In this document: piece by piece, positions 57,601 through 64,000 of the stretch
How the letters are laid out: every line of letters begins with the position of its first letter
How positions within the stretch are numbered: position 1 is the first letter of the stretch
NCBI GenBank assembly: GCA_032622095.1
Contig: CP136061.1
Location: 264,896,077 to 264,960,076 of the forward strand
Reading direction: 5' to 3'
Source: Siphonodentalium dalli
Lineage: Eukaryota; Mollusca; Scaphopoda; Gadilida; Siphonodentaliidae
Length of the DNA stretch: 64,000 nt
The notes under the pieces: model-generated
The model's input: the letters and a program-made list of their open reading frames with translations, nothing else
The model's database searches: none
Told to the model about the DNA's origin: nothing
Program-made: the position numbers and the translations under genes

Positions 57601-60600
57601 TGTATGTTTGTATGTATGTTTGTTTGTCATTTATACAAATCTACGATTCTCGACCGATCGGGACGAAACTTGGTACGTGTGTGTAGTTTGACCAGGCGGT
57701 CGACGTTGTCGTATTGGCAAGCCCGTGCGACGCCCGCTTCGCACATGCGCAGACGAGATCTCGGAAACGGGTGGAGCTATCGACTTGAAATTTGCTATGT
57801 GAATGTATCTTGCCCCGGATACGAATTTTATCGGGTCGCCGAGCCCGTGCGACGCAAGCTTCGCGCATGGGCAGACGAGATCTCGGAAACGGGTGGAGCT
57901 ATCGACTTGAAATTTTCTATGTGAATGTATCTTGCCCCGGATACGAAGTTTATCGGGTCGCCGAGTCCGTGCGACGCCATCTTCACGCATGCGCAGACGA
58001 TATCTCGGAAACGGGTTGAGCTATCGACTTGAAATTTGGTTTTTGAATAGCCCGGACAACGTCGGGCTGGGTAGAGTTATCGACTTGAAATTTGGTTTTT
58101 GAATAGCCCGGACAACGTCGGGCTCATCGGAGCTATCGACTTGAAATTTGGTTTTTGAATAGCCCGGACAACGTCGGGCTCATCGACTTGAAATTTGGTT
58201 TTTGAATAGCCCGGACAACGTCGGGCTCTTCGGCTAGTCTCTTCTATATATATTTTGAGAGAGATAGCCCACACCCTCCGGACCTCAATGATCGTGAATG
58301 AGTATTGATATACCCCACTAAACTTTGACAAACACCAATAATGGTGTGTAGATCATTTACATATCTCTCCTATATATTTTGATACAATCTATCTAATTTA
58401 CATATCTCTGTTATATATTTATGTTTGCGTGTGTGTTGTACTTAATACAAATCTACGATTCTCGACCGATTGGGACGAAACTTGGTACGTGTGTGTAGTT
58501 TGACCAGGCGGTGGTCGTTGTCGTATTGGCGAGCCCGTGCGATGCCCGTGCAGCGCATGCGCAGACGATATATCGGAAACGGGTGGAGCTATCGACTTGA
58601 AATTTGCTATGTGAATGTATCTTGCGCCGGGTACAAATTGTATCGGGTCGCCGAGCCCGTGCGACGCCCGTGCAGCGCATGCGCAGACGAGATCTCGGAA
58701 ATGGGTGGAGCTATCGACTTGAAATTTGCTATGTGAATGTATCTTGCGCCGGGTACACATTTTATCGGGTCGCCGAGCCCGTGCGACGCCCGTGCAGCGC
58801 ATGCGCAGACGAGATCTCGGAAACGGGTGGAGCTATCGACTTGAAATTTGGCATGTGAGTGTATCTTGCGCCGGGTACAAATTTTCATGCGCAGACCAGA
58901 TCTCGGAAACTGGTGGAGCTACCGGGTACAATTTTTTCTTATTGAAACGCGTGGAGCTAAAAATTAAAAAAATAAATATAAAAATGTCATGTTTCGGACA
59001 AGCCGCCGGTGGCGGGCTAACCTGCTAATCTACTATATATTTTGAGACTTTCGTATATATATATATGTGTGTTTGTCCTTTATATACTCGAAAACGGCTG
59101 GACCGGTAGGGCTCAAACTTCCTATCTAAGGGTAAAAAAACCACGGGAATGGTCGTCGGATCATTCGCGAGCCCGTGCGACGACTCCTCCACCCCTTATC
59201 CACTCCCCAGGCATCGTCATTGGCCGGGAGTACTTAACGCAATAACGCTAAACGCTCCTTATATCTTCCATATTTGGGTTCGTTAACCGGTTAACGCTCT
59301 TTATTCTCTTCGGCTTTCGCATACGGCTTTTGTTTACGTTATCGCTCGAAATGGAACTCGCTTCTATGTGTGATTCTTACGTACTTAGGACTTCCTAGGA
59401 ACGGGGGACATTTTCATCGGGTCAGTTTTTCCACCCGAGGTGATCTTCACATTGAAACGGGTACCCACAAATGATATATATGTATGTGTCCTTTATAGAC
59501 TCGAACCGATTGAGCTCAAACTTGCTACCTTCGGGAAGTGTCATGGACGGGTAAATTATGACCCCGACCTGACATTGACCTTGAAAATGATCAATTCAAG
59601 GTCAAATCGGGTCAAATTTAAAAACAAAAAATTAATGAAAAACAAAAATCAATGATCAATTCAAGGTCAAATCGGGTCAAATTGAAAAAAAAAAATTTTA
59701 AATTAAAAAATTAATTAAAAAAATTAAAAATTATCATGTTTCTGACGATTGCCGCCAGTGGTACGGCACAGCAGCAATGTTATATATTTTATGCCTCCGA
59801 AACATGGCGAGCACATGCTTGGGACTATACAACACACCAGGTGCCTATTTTTAGAAGCAAATTTGATTTTTGAGACATTGCAATTTTTGTTTATAGATTG
59901 GGTGGGATACGAACCCCGGCCCGACGACGGGCGCGCCTTGCGACTCAAAGTCATGGACGGGTAATAACACACGGCCACCGAAGCAACCCCAAAACAGGAA
60001 GCTCGAATGGCCGCTGTATTCCGACGTCGCACACTATATTCACATTTTTAAGGTATCTATATATATATGTATATAGGAGGTACGGCACGGCAGCAATGTT
60101 ATATATTTTATGCCTCCGAAACATGGCGAGCATTGCTCTTAGAACATGCTTGGGACTATACAACACACCAGGTGCCTATTTTTAGAAGCAAATTTGATTT
60201 TTGAGACAATTTTTTGAGATTGGGTGGGATACGAACCCCGACCCGACGGCGAGCACGCCTTGCGACTCAAAGTCCGACCTCAATACCACACGGCCACGAT
60301 TTCCCCCCAATGAATATGGGGTCGCCCATTAAGCGAGAGACGGAGTGTAGATGTACTAAACCACCGCGATGAAATCTGTCGTCGCCGGTGCATTTTGTTC
60401 ATAATGTATTCATATGTCTCAGATGTTTGATCACTGGGTGTGGGTCACATGTTTCAATCACCTTTTGAAAGAAATGTTTGTGTATCATTTGTTTATTTAT
60501 TTAATGGAAATTTATTAATTTAGTGGTATGATTAAAAGACTCCTCATCGTAGCTTTCCAATCAGCCCTCAAGGAAAGAACGCAGGGGGTGACTCACAGTG

Positions 60601-63600
60601 AGTGTCCGCAAACGTGCAGGACAGTGCAAGATAGAAGTAACGTATTCCACGTCCGTGCTAGTGTGCCACATACCTTTGCTTATATGTGACCCGCCATATC
60701 AAATCCAGTCGGAAGTCGGGATTTTTTTTACCCTGTGCCAATGCATTCTCTTATATATGCGAGTCGACCATAGGTCGCTTCGCATATATAAGAGAATGCA
60801 TTGGCCTAACAAGTTTTTACAATTTTAATAATTTGTTCTTGTATTCTTTAACAATTTTATAATTTCACCCATACAGAGCCCCAGACAAACATGAGCAGAC
60901 GACACTCTTCTATATGCTTCTATATATGTGTGGGGCTCCCTGCAGGGTAATGGATGTTTTTTATTTTGTGTCCTAAAAATTGTAAGAAACATTTATTTAA
61001 AAAACATGATAAAAAATTGTTAGGCCAATGCATTCTCTTATATATGCGAGCCGACCTATGGTCGACTCGCATATATAAGAGAATGCATTGGAACAGGGTA
61101 AAAAAATCCCGACTTCCGACTGGATTTGATATGGCGGGTCACATATATCTTGGGCGAAACCCACTGGGGTGGAATAAGAAACCCATTGGGGTGGACTAAG
61201 AAACCCACTGGGGTGGACTAAGAAACCCACTGGGGTGGACTAATAATAAACTAGCGCATCAAACAGCGTATACGTCTATCGTATAGATTGAAGGCACATT
61301 TTCATTTCTTATCTTGAATACAATAGAGTTGCTTATCTTAGACTTCTGTTTAGTAATCATTCGACAATTAAATTGTAGGCGCGTGTCCGCATCTGCACCG
61401 AACACGAAGACAACCGATTGGCATTGATTGAGAGTAAATTGGAAGTATGCGAAAATAAAATCACCGTGTGACGTCACGTGCATGGTCAGTGTTGTTACAC
61501 AAGGCTTATGGTACAATTGGGGCTCGCTCATTTGATACCTGCCCCAACAGCCACATTTCTTATATATATATAACGTTTTCCTTATTAGTTTCTACTAATT
61601 CAGCTGGATTTGTTTTCTTAAATATATCTGCAGTTTAAATATTTTACCATTCTAGTCAAGTTAACCCGATATTTTACCACGCTAACCAAGTTAACCCGAT
61701 ATTATACAATGCTAACAAAGTTAACCCGATATTATACCACGCTAACCACGTTAACCCGATATTATACAATGCTAACAAAGTTAACCCGATATTATACCAC
61801 GCTAACCACGTTAACAAGATATTATACCTCGCTAATCAAGTTAACCCGATATTATACCTGTGAATTATCGTTTGACTAGTTCACACGTATGCATGGGAAA
61901 TGTAAATATTTTGGCTTGAACATTTCAGGATTCATGTCCCTTTAACCATTTCTATACTAAAGCATCATTGATGAATAGTTATTTCATAGGAAATATTCAG
62001 ATAATAAGTTTAACCATTTATATACTAAAGCATCATTGATTCATTGATGACCGAGTTGTCGCATAGGAAATGTTCAGATAACAAGTCCAATAAACGACCA
62101 TATTAATATCTAAATATTCCTCAATATATATAACTCATTCCGTACTTTTAGTTACATGTCGTCTGCTTATATTTCATGCACATCCCTGCAAATACAATAA
62201 TAGCCCATTCCAATGTACACTTGTTAACTGACTGGGAGAATGCATTTATTATAGAAAGGGTTAATATATGAAGAATACGAATATAATTACGTCGAGCATT
62301 ATTTCGTTGCTGACTATTTGAATAGTCGATATCTCATTATTATTGGGCAAACAACTAGATATACAACACTTACAATGTACGTCACGGTCTTGTCAATTTG
62401 TAGATAAAATAAACATATCTAAGGTTCGTGTGAATGTTTGCATATCTTGTCAGTAAATCTCCATTGAATGAGACACGCTCGCCATGGGAAATGTAAAGTC
62501 AAAAAGACTGGGTTCAAAAATAAGAACTCAAAAGAAAATACATGGACAGGATATTTTCAATTTTATGTTATTTTTTATAGTTGTTAAAAATATAAGAAAA
62601 ACATTATAAAATTGTTAAAGAATGTAAGAAAAATATATAAAAAATTGTTAGGCCAATGGATTCTCTTATATATGCGAGGCGACATATGGTCGACTCGCAT
62701 ATATAAGAGAATGCATTGGCACATGGCTTTACTTAACCCTTCCATGACCTCAGCTTCCTGTAGGGAGCCCCATACAGATGGCAGTTTGTATTGCTCAGTG
62801 TCGTCTGCTCACATATGTGAGGGGCTCCATAAGGGATATTACCGACGGTCCTATTTGACACATAATGAATCAGATGACTCAGTATTTTCTAGATTGTGCC
62901 CCCTGTGTCAAAACAGAAAACGTGGAGTCTACTCCCATTTATATGAAAGAAACGTCGCACTTGCGTCGACTCGAATTCGAGTCGTCGGCAGTGTGACGTT
63001 TGTTCCGAGGGCTAGTCTGCTGAGTAATGCCGAGTCTTATGTCTACATATGTCATTTTACAGGCGCTTCATAAAGTAACAGTTTAATGACATAAAAACGT
63101 CAGCGATATCAAAGTAATAAATATATATAACAATGCTAACAATTACTGAACATAATATATATAGGCATGTTCAATCCCAGGTCTATATATGACACCACAT
63201 TCCCATGTACCACAGTACGGAATACAAAACCGGGCGTGAATCTGGTACGATTTAGCTAGAGTTCGAAATACAAAACCGGACGTGAATCTGGTACGATTTA
63301 GTTAGAGTTTATAATACAAAACTGGACGTGAATCTCGTACGAGTTAGTTAGAGTTTATAATACAAAACTGGATGTAAATATGATACGATGTAGCTAAAGT
63401 ACGGAATACCAAACCGGACATGAATGTGGACCAATCAGAGACGCCGACACACCTCACCTCCAATCGCCGCCGTCTTTTCAATAGGACAGTAAACAAAAAG
63501 TGGCGAGAGCATGCCCTTAATGAGGTATTTCCAATGAAGTGGCCTTCGGGTAAAGACCTAACTAAAGGGTGCTCTCACTCAACACTACTACACATTATAT

Positions 63601-64000
63601 ATAGGAATGTTTGGCAATCACTCAATCAAATACATTAATCACTCGTCATTCCTATATAGCCCTATCTCATCAAATAAGTGTTTACGCATCTTATCATATG
63701 TGTTGCAGCCATCCCATAAGGAATTGTTCTTCATTCTCAACATTCATGTTACATTTCCTTTCATTCTTTCAAGTGACACGTTTGACTGTTTATCACGACC
63801 CTTTTCAATTTCCAAACCGAGTTATAACATATTTATAAACCGATTTACACCCAGAGGAAAGGGGAGTTGAGCCACATTCAACACGATGATTTCCTATCAA
63901 TCTGAGGACTTACTTGCATCCTTTCCCGATGCTCTTGTAATCTATTTCTAACAGCTTATATGAGTCTGTCGGTGTGAAGAGCTCTGAAGCAGTCTGTTGC
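31428..64000 (-). CDS. Copy 2: partial gene for a Cys-rich protein with GPI-like tail (spliced)
   Basis: Visible coding exons on the minus strand are 64000-63914 (partial), 41267-41137, 34661-34547 and 31689-31428. Phases (2, 1, 2) and exon lengths of B and C are identical to copy 1. The visible product spans the end of exon A to the C terminus, about 197 residues, and the full protein should be about 250. The C terminus continues past the last conserved cysteine through NEGMSSYRTN into a hydrophobic stretch of about 17 residues ending IIRL, the form of a GPI-attachment signal, so the protein may be tethered at the cell surface. Introns are 22.6, 6.5 and 2.9 kb, much larger than in copy 1 except for the last. 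Exon 1 and the promoter lie beyond 64000. All visible exons are intact. Confidence 0.75.
31865..32190. repeat. Inverted repeat partner of 28385-28640
   Basis: See the partner arm. Matching blocks are collinear in inverse order, with a short extra stretch around 31990-32090 in this arm. Confidence 0.5.
32551..32840. repeat. 41-bp minisatellite, about 7 units
   Basis: The unit contains ACACGAATCTTGATATACCG and GATTCATGCGCTCTG. Units are almost identical, indicating recent expansion. In the copy 2 intron C'-D'. Confidence 0.8.
32860..33288. repeat. 59-bp minisatellite, about 7 units
   Basis: The unit contains CATATGGGTTACTGTACCTT and GGGTGTTGCCTCCCTATGAA. Very homogeneous. It directly follows the 41-bp array and is followed by a CT-rich tract. 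Confidence 0.8.
33289..33384. repeat. Polypyrimidine (CT-rich) tract
   Basis: About 95 bp of CTCTCC-type sequence on the plus strand. On the transcribed (minus) strand it is purine-rich, so it is not a polypyrimidine acceptor tract for copy 2. Confidence 0.6.
33385..33843. repeat. Dispersed repeat R1, second copy
   Basis: Matches 6680-7138. The left palindrome arm is shortened and a 12-bp gap is present in the right arm (CCATAGTCCAC). Ends in TGATGACAACACTTAGT as at 7105-7125. Confidence 0.6.
34461..34479. repeat. G19 homopolymer
   Basis: Nineteen consecutive G in the copy 2 intron C'-D', about 70 bp from the exon C' donor. Such runs are prone to sequencing error and could form quadruplex structure. 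Confidence 0.7.
34547..34661 (-). CDS. Copy 2, exon C'
   Basis: Acceptor AATTTACAG, 115 nt, donor AAGTAAGT. Peptide LSKQSCCLENSYK to QESMC plus two bases of Lys. Compared with copy 1 there are four silent differences and four replaced residues, the latter bunched at the 3' end of the exon. Confidence 0.85.
34936..35350. repeat. 26-bp minisatellite, about 15 units
   Basis: The unit is ATAAAACCGACCAACAATGG plus CCTGTT, with variants CACC, GATC and GGGCAT. In the copy 2 intron B'-C'. Confidence 0.75.
35397..35463. repeat. 67-bp palindrome with arms shared near 61990-62100
   Basis: AAATGTTCAGATAATAAG and its complement enclose AACC AAA GGTC. The arm sequence recurs, not as a palindrome, at 61993-62012 and 62068-62090, where similar downstream sequence also follows. 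Confidence 0.6.
35508..35665. repeat. Tandem duplication, about 78-bp unit
   Basis: TCTGTGTTTCTGTRT-GTCTGCTTTTATTA followed by ACACCCCTTCAAATGAATGA occurs twice. Confidence 0.6.
35666..36172. other. Copy 2 intron B'-C', nothing identified
   Basis: AT-rich sequence with no exon, inverted ends or tandem units recognised. Confidence 0.4.
36173..36624. mobile_element. Double-hairpin MITE, TGTGACCCGCC ends
   Basis: Outer inverted ends of about 45 bp run from TGTGACCCGCCATATCAAAT. Inside are two 69-bp palindromes (36226-36294 and 36505-36573) in inverse relation, each from GCCAATGCATTCTC to GAGAATGCATTGGC. The spacer holds a third hairpin with GAGCCCC and GGGGCTC stems (36366-36428). Nearly identical to 60685-61143. 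Termini and cassette do not encode protein. Confidence 0.75.
37231..37553. mobile_element. 323-bp MITE with 8-bp TSD ATCGTTCG
   Basis: About 40-bp inverted ends start CACTGTGGGTGAACTACTCC. The identical 8-bp repeats ATCGTTCG flank it at 37223-37230 and 37554-37561. The interior carries several GATTCTC-type motifs. The 8-bp duplication points to a hAT-like transposase. Confidence 0.75.
37607..40947. repeat. 3.3-kb satellite, 31-bp unit (about 107 units) with 465-bp higher-order repeat
   Basis: The unit contains ATACCGACATCATGGCAAAT followed by AAGTAGGACCT. Distinct unit variants (GATATCATGG, ACCATGTC, AAGTTGG, AGTCCCT) recur as an ordered block at about 38351 and again at 38816, an offset of 465 bp or 15 units. 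It lies wholly inside the copy 2 intron B'-C', ending about 190 bp from the exon B' donor. Confidence 0.85.
41137..41267 (-). CDS. Copy 2, exon B'
   Basis: Acceptor TTATTTGTAG, 131 nt, donor GTGAGT. Peptide TNTANNVNLC to MCDNSE; the sequon CNVT is conserved. Five of 43 residues differ from copy 1, with only two silent differences noticed. Confidence 0.85.
41644..41725. mobile_element. M1 MITE fragment, inverted
   Basis: Starts TTTAAAGGCCCATTTAATTT and continues with the complement of the right end of 1-463 (TATAGTGCC, GGTTTTAATAAC). Only about 80 bp remains. Confidence 0.55.
42930..43399. mobile_element. hAT-type element, older copy, TSD 7/8
   Basis: Starts CAGTGACGTGGCGACAGGG and ends GCCGCGTCCATG, an eroded version of the 26210-27278 termini. 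Flanks actgagac (42922-42929) and aatgagac (43400-43407) match at seven of eight bases. Internal motifs GGAAATTTCATGCC and AATTCCAAC are shared with the family. Confidence 0.6.
43408..45100. other. Copy 2 intron A'-B', nothing identified
   Basis: AT-rich with G-rich patches near 43600 and 43720. No exon of the gene family, no inverted termini and no coding frame of interest seen. Confidence 0.4.
45820..46910 (-). pseudogene. LINE (L1/Tx1-type) reverse transcriptase C-terminal fragment
   Basis: The minus strand reads, with frameshifts and stops, IRYGGLKMINVETFNSS (about 46815-46765), ITWKRRLITKNCKWAPL, FWKDVF, then KKWEQELGVINSW (about 46200), TNPFLNIIKLRQNDRC (about 46105) and ETIAHIFWDCRCVQSFF (about 46045-45995). 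The GGLKM block, the KWE-EL block and the ETI-H-FW-C block in this order are typical of the region after the reverse transcriptase in L1/Tx1-clade elements. At least one frame change occurs near 46140. No endonuclease or catalytic reverse transcriptase motifs are present, so it is a dead 3' fragment unrelated to copy 2. Confidence 0.7.
46885..47216. mobile_element. M1 MITE, inverted, interrupted by Helitron insertion
   Basis: Reverse orientation of 30186-30656, from the ATTATAG/TCATATTTTATGGCA stretch to ATGGCATAT. It stops exactly where the Helitron 5' end TCTCCTATATATTTTGAG begins at 47217, after an A, as expected for A|T insertion. Confidence 0.6.
47632..47855. repeat. 224-bp near-perfect palindrome inside Helitron unit 1
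   Basis: Arms of about 110 bp start TTGAAACGGGTACCCACAA and meet at GTGACCCCAC (about 47739-47748). The single-arm version is present at 59450-59560, showing that the palindrome arose by inverted duplication of Helitron interior sequence. Confidence 0.7.
49850..50115. repeat. 122-bp Helitron core repeat, about 2 units
   Basis: The unit includes AGATCTCGGAAACGGGTGGA, GCTATCGACTTGAAATTTG and GCGCATGCGCAGACG. The same unit recurs at 50990-51255, 52190-52445, 56330-56640, 57225-57480, 57765-58070 and 58555-58920. Short Arg/Ala-rich frames read from it on both strands are artefacts. Confidence 0.75.
50220..51395 (+). mobile_element. Helitron unit, near-identical to the next
   Basis: 1176 bp from TCTATACTATATATTTTGAG to CTGCTAG. 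Nearly every base is shared with 51396-52577, apart from small indels. Confidence 0.7.
51396..52577 (+). mobile_element. Helitron unit, near-identical to the previous
   Basis: 1182 bp, same ends. Differences include an extended TATATGTGTG run near 51425, loss of one G at about 51790 and a deletion of about 10 bp in one core repeat near 52282. Confidence 0.7.
53726..55275. repeat. Unassigned region with eroded repeats
   Basis: Related stretches occur at about 53985-54140 and 55130-55262 (TGGCGACAATGTTTTCC, GATAGCTCYCATCTGAT, GATGATCGGATGAG). These look like an old dispersed repeat. No gene structure seen. Confidence 0.35.
55276..55600. repeat. Tandem duplication, about 171-bp unit
   Basis: TTAAAAAGATTYTTACCTYAA through ATGTATGTCTCRTGTTYGTT occurs twice (55276-55446 and 55447-55600). 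An AATAAAG lies at the junction. Confidence 0.65.
55601..56264. other. Intronic, nothing identified
   Basis: No exon or transposon termini recognised. A short duplicated motif TTTTATTCCGAGTTGGC is at 55764-55797. Confidence 0.4.
56265..59760 (+). mobile_element. Head-to-tail array of Helitron-like elements, block 2
   Basis: Starts inside a truncated unit. Unit junctions are at 56728/56729 (end mutated to ATAG), 57572/57573 (CTAG), 58237/58238 (CTAG) and 59028/59029 (CTAA, still CTRR). The last unit is cut within GCCGCCAGTGG at about 59760. Core repeats of 122 bp are abundant, as is the GCCCGGACAACGTCGGGC hairpin, which is repeated up to four times in a row at 58040-58230. Confidence 0.7.
59761..60075 (-). 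mobile_element. tRNA-derived SINE-like unit 1
   Basis: The minus strand at 59898-59979 contains a tRNA-like head with B box GGTTCGTATCC and a degenerate A box near the GGCCGTGTG stretch. The downstream body (59761-59890) matches 60075-60215. The head is altered (TCATGGACGGGTAATAAC) relative to unit 2. Confidence 0.5.
60076..60300 (-). mobile_element. tRNA-derived SINE-like unit 2
   Basis: The minus-strand head 60298-60221 reads GTGGCCGTGTGGTATTGAGG near the A box and GGGGTTCGTATCCCACC at the B box. The spacing is compatible with a tRNA-derived RNA polymerase III promoter. It is not a functional tRNA (stems do not close). It is a direct repeat of unit 1 with TACGGCACRGCAGCAATG at the shared edge. 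Confidence 0.55.
60301..60684. other. Intronic, nothing identified
   Basis: No exon, terminal repeat or tandem unit seen. Confidence 0.4.
60685..61143. mobile_element. Double-hairpin MITE, TGTGACCCGCC ends, TSD TATA
   Basis: Near-identical to 36173-36624. Flanked by tata at 60681-60684 and 61144-61147 (the true duplication could be TA). Hairpins lie at about 60737-60805 and 61024-61092. A few stem mismatches (CTTCGCATAT, GAGCCGACC) distinguish it from the other copy. Confidence 0.75.
61155..61245. repeat. 23-bp tandem repeat, 4 units
   Basis: The unit is AAACCCACTGGGGTGGACTA plus AG, adjoining the right end of the double-hairpin MITE. Confidence 0.7.
61640..61860. repeat. 30-bp minisatellite, about 7 units
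   Basis: The unit contains GCTAACCAAGTTAACCCGAT and ATTATACCAC. Confidence 0.7.
61930..62200. repeat. Tandem pair of about 75-90 bp, related to 35385-35550
   Basis: TTTAACCATTTMTATACTAAAG to GGAAATATTCAGATAATAAG occurs twice. It is followed by GTCTGCTTATATTTCATG, echoing the order found at 35397-35550. Confidence 0.5.
62575..62735. mobile_element. Half of the double-hairpin cassette
   Basis: A single 69-bp palindrome (62652-62720, one mismatch GGATTC) follows the AT-rich spacer TTGTTAAAGAATGTAAGAAA known from 8341-8400. The partner palindrome and outer ends are missing. A GAGCCCC/GGGGCTC hairpin like that of the other copies lies just to the right (62766-62828). Confidence 0.6.
63216..63430. 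repeat. 46-52-bp minisatellite, about 4.5 units
   Basis: The unit contains AATACAAAACCGGACGTGAA and TCTGGTACGATTTAG. Confidence 0.65.
63431..63913. other. Copy 2 intron A'-B' next to exon A', nothing identified
   Basis: No repeat or exon recognised up to the donor of exon A'. Confidence 0.4.
63914..64000 (-). CDS. Copy 2, exon A' (partial, runs off the window)
   Basis: Minus strand, open from the window edge: QQTASELFTPTDSYKLLEI then DYKSIGKGC and two bases of Lys, donor AAGTAAGT at 63913-63908. Same frame and donor as exon A of copy 1; 20 of 28 visible residues agree. Confidence 0.8.

Noticed and set aside
60221-60298. Functional tRNA gene
   Set aside because: A- and B-box-like segments are present but acceptor and anticodon stems do not pair properly; SINE-derived head preferred.
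62730-62760. TTAACCCTTCCATGACC, another possible TTAA-type end
   Set aside because: Single end only and a diverged terminus.

Overview
This window is eukaryotic, AT-rich, intron-rich DNA dominated by repeats. GT-AG introns, phase-compatible small exons, TTAA- and 8-bp-duplicated MITEs, Helitron-like rolling-circle elements with 122-bp core repeats, a degraded L1/Tx1-type LINE and tRNA-derived SINE heads all point to an animal. The Helitron style (short elements with tandem core repeats, in arrays) fits a lophotrochozoan, most likely a mollusc, but that assignment is an inference. I see no prokaryotic or organellar signal and no rRNA or stand-alone tRNA gene.

The only convincing host genes are members of one minus-strand tandem family of small, secreted, cysteine-rich proteins, assembled here from exons by hand. 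Copy 1 (28025 down to 9887) is complete: five coding exons, about 232 residues, a signal peptide and 16 cysteines. Copy 2 (from beyond 64000 down to 31428) shows its last four exons, the first of them partial, and ends in a GPI-anchor-like hydrophobic tail that copy 1 lacks. Copy 0 shows only its signal-peptide exon (1803-1761) and promoter; the rest lies left of the window. Intron phases run 1-2-1-2. Exons A+B and C+D look like an internally duplicated cysteine module. I do not recognise the family with certainty and give no gene symbol.

Layout: 1-463 MITE; 464-1760 intron 1 of copy 0; 1761-1803 copy 0 exon 1 and promoter to about 2185; 2200-9886 intergenic with foldback elements and a 42-bp minisatellite; 9887-28025 copy 1, whose introns carry a foldback element with minisatellite arms (13794-15458), a 35-bp minisatellite (17867-18648), a GA tract (23340-23810) and a minisatellite made from its own exon 1 and splice donor (24290-24757 and 27623-27982), split by a 2.87-kb TIR transposon that itself hosts a hAT-type element; 28026-31427 intergenic with promoter, inverted Helitron and MITEs; 31428-64000 copy 2, with introns of about 2.9, 6.5 and 22.6 kb. 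The 6.5-kb intron holds a 3.3-kb 31-bp satellite with a 465-bp higher-order period. The 22.6-kb intron holds a LINE remnant, a head-to-tail Helitron array (47217-59760), duplicated SINEs and double-hairpin MITEs.

The genes appear to be recently duplicated paralogues: flanking and intron-1 sequence of copies 0 and 1 is colinear, and exons of copies 1 and 2 are about 78-89% identical in protein. No operon-like cooperation is implied. The biological interest lies in a diversifying secreted/GPI-anchored cysteine-rich family whose size and splice context are being reshaped by transposons and satellites. All identities and unit counts were made by eye and should be treated as approximate.
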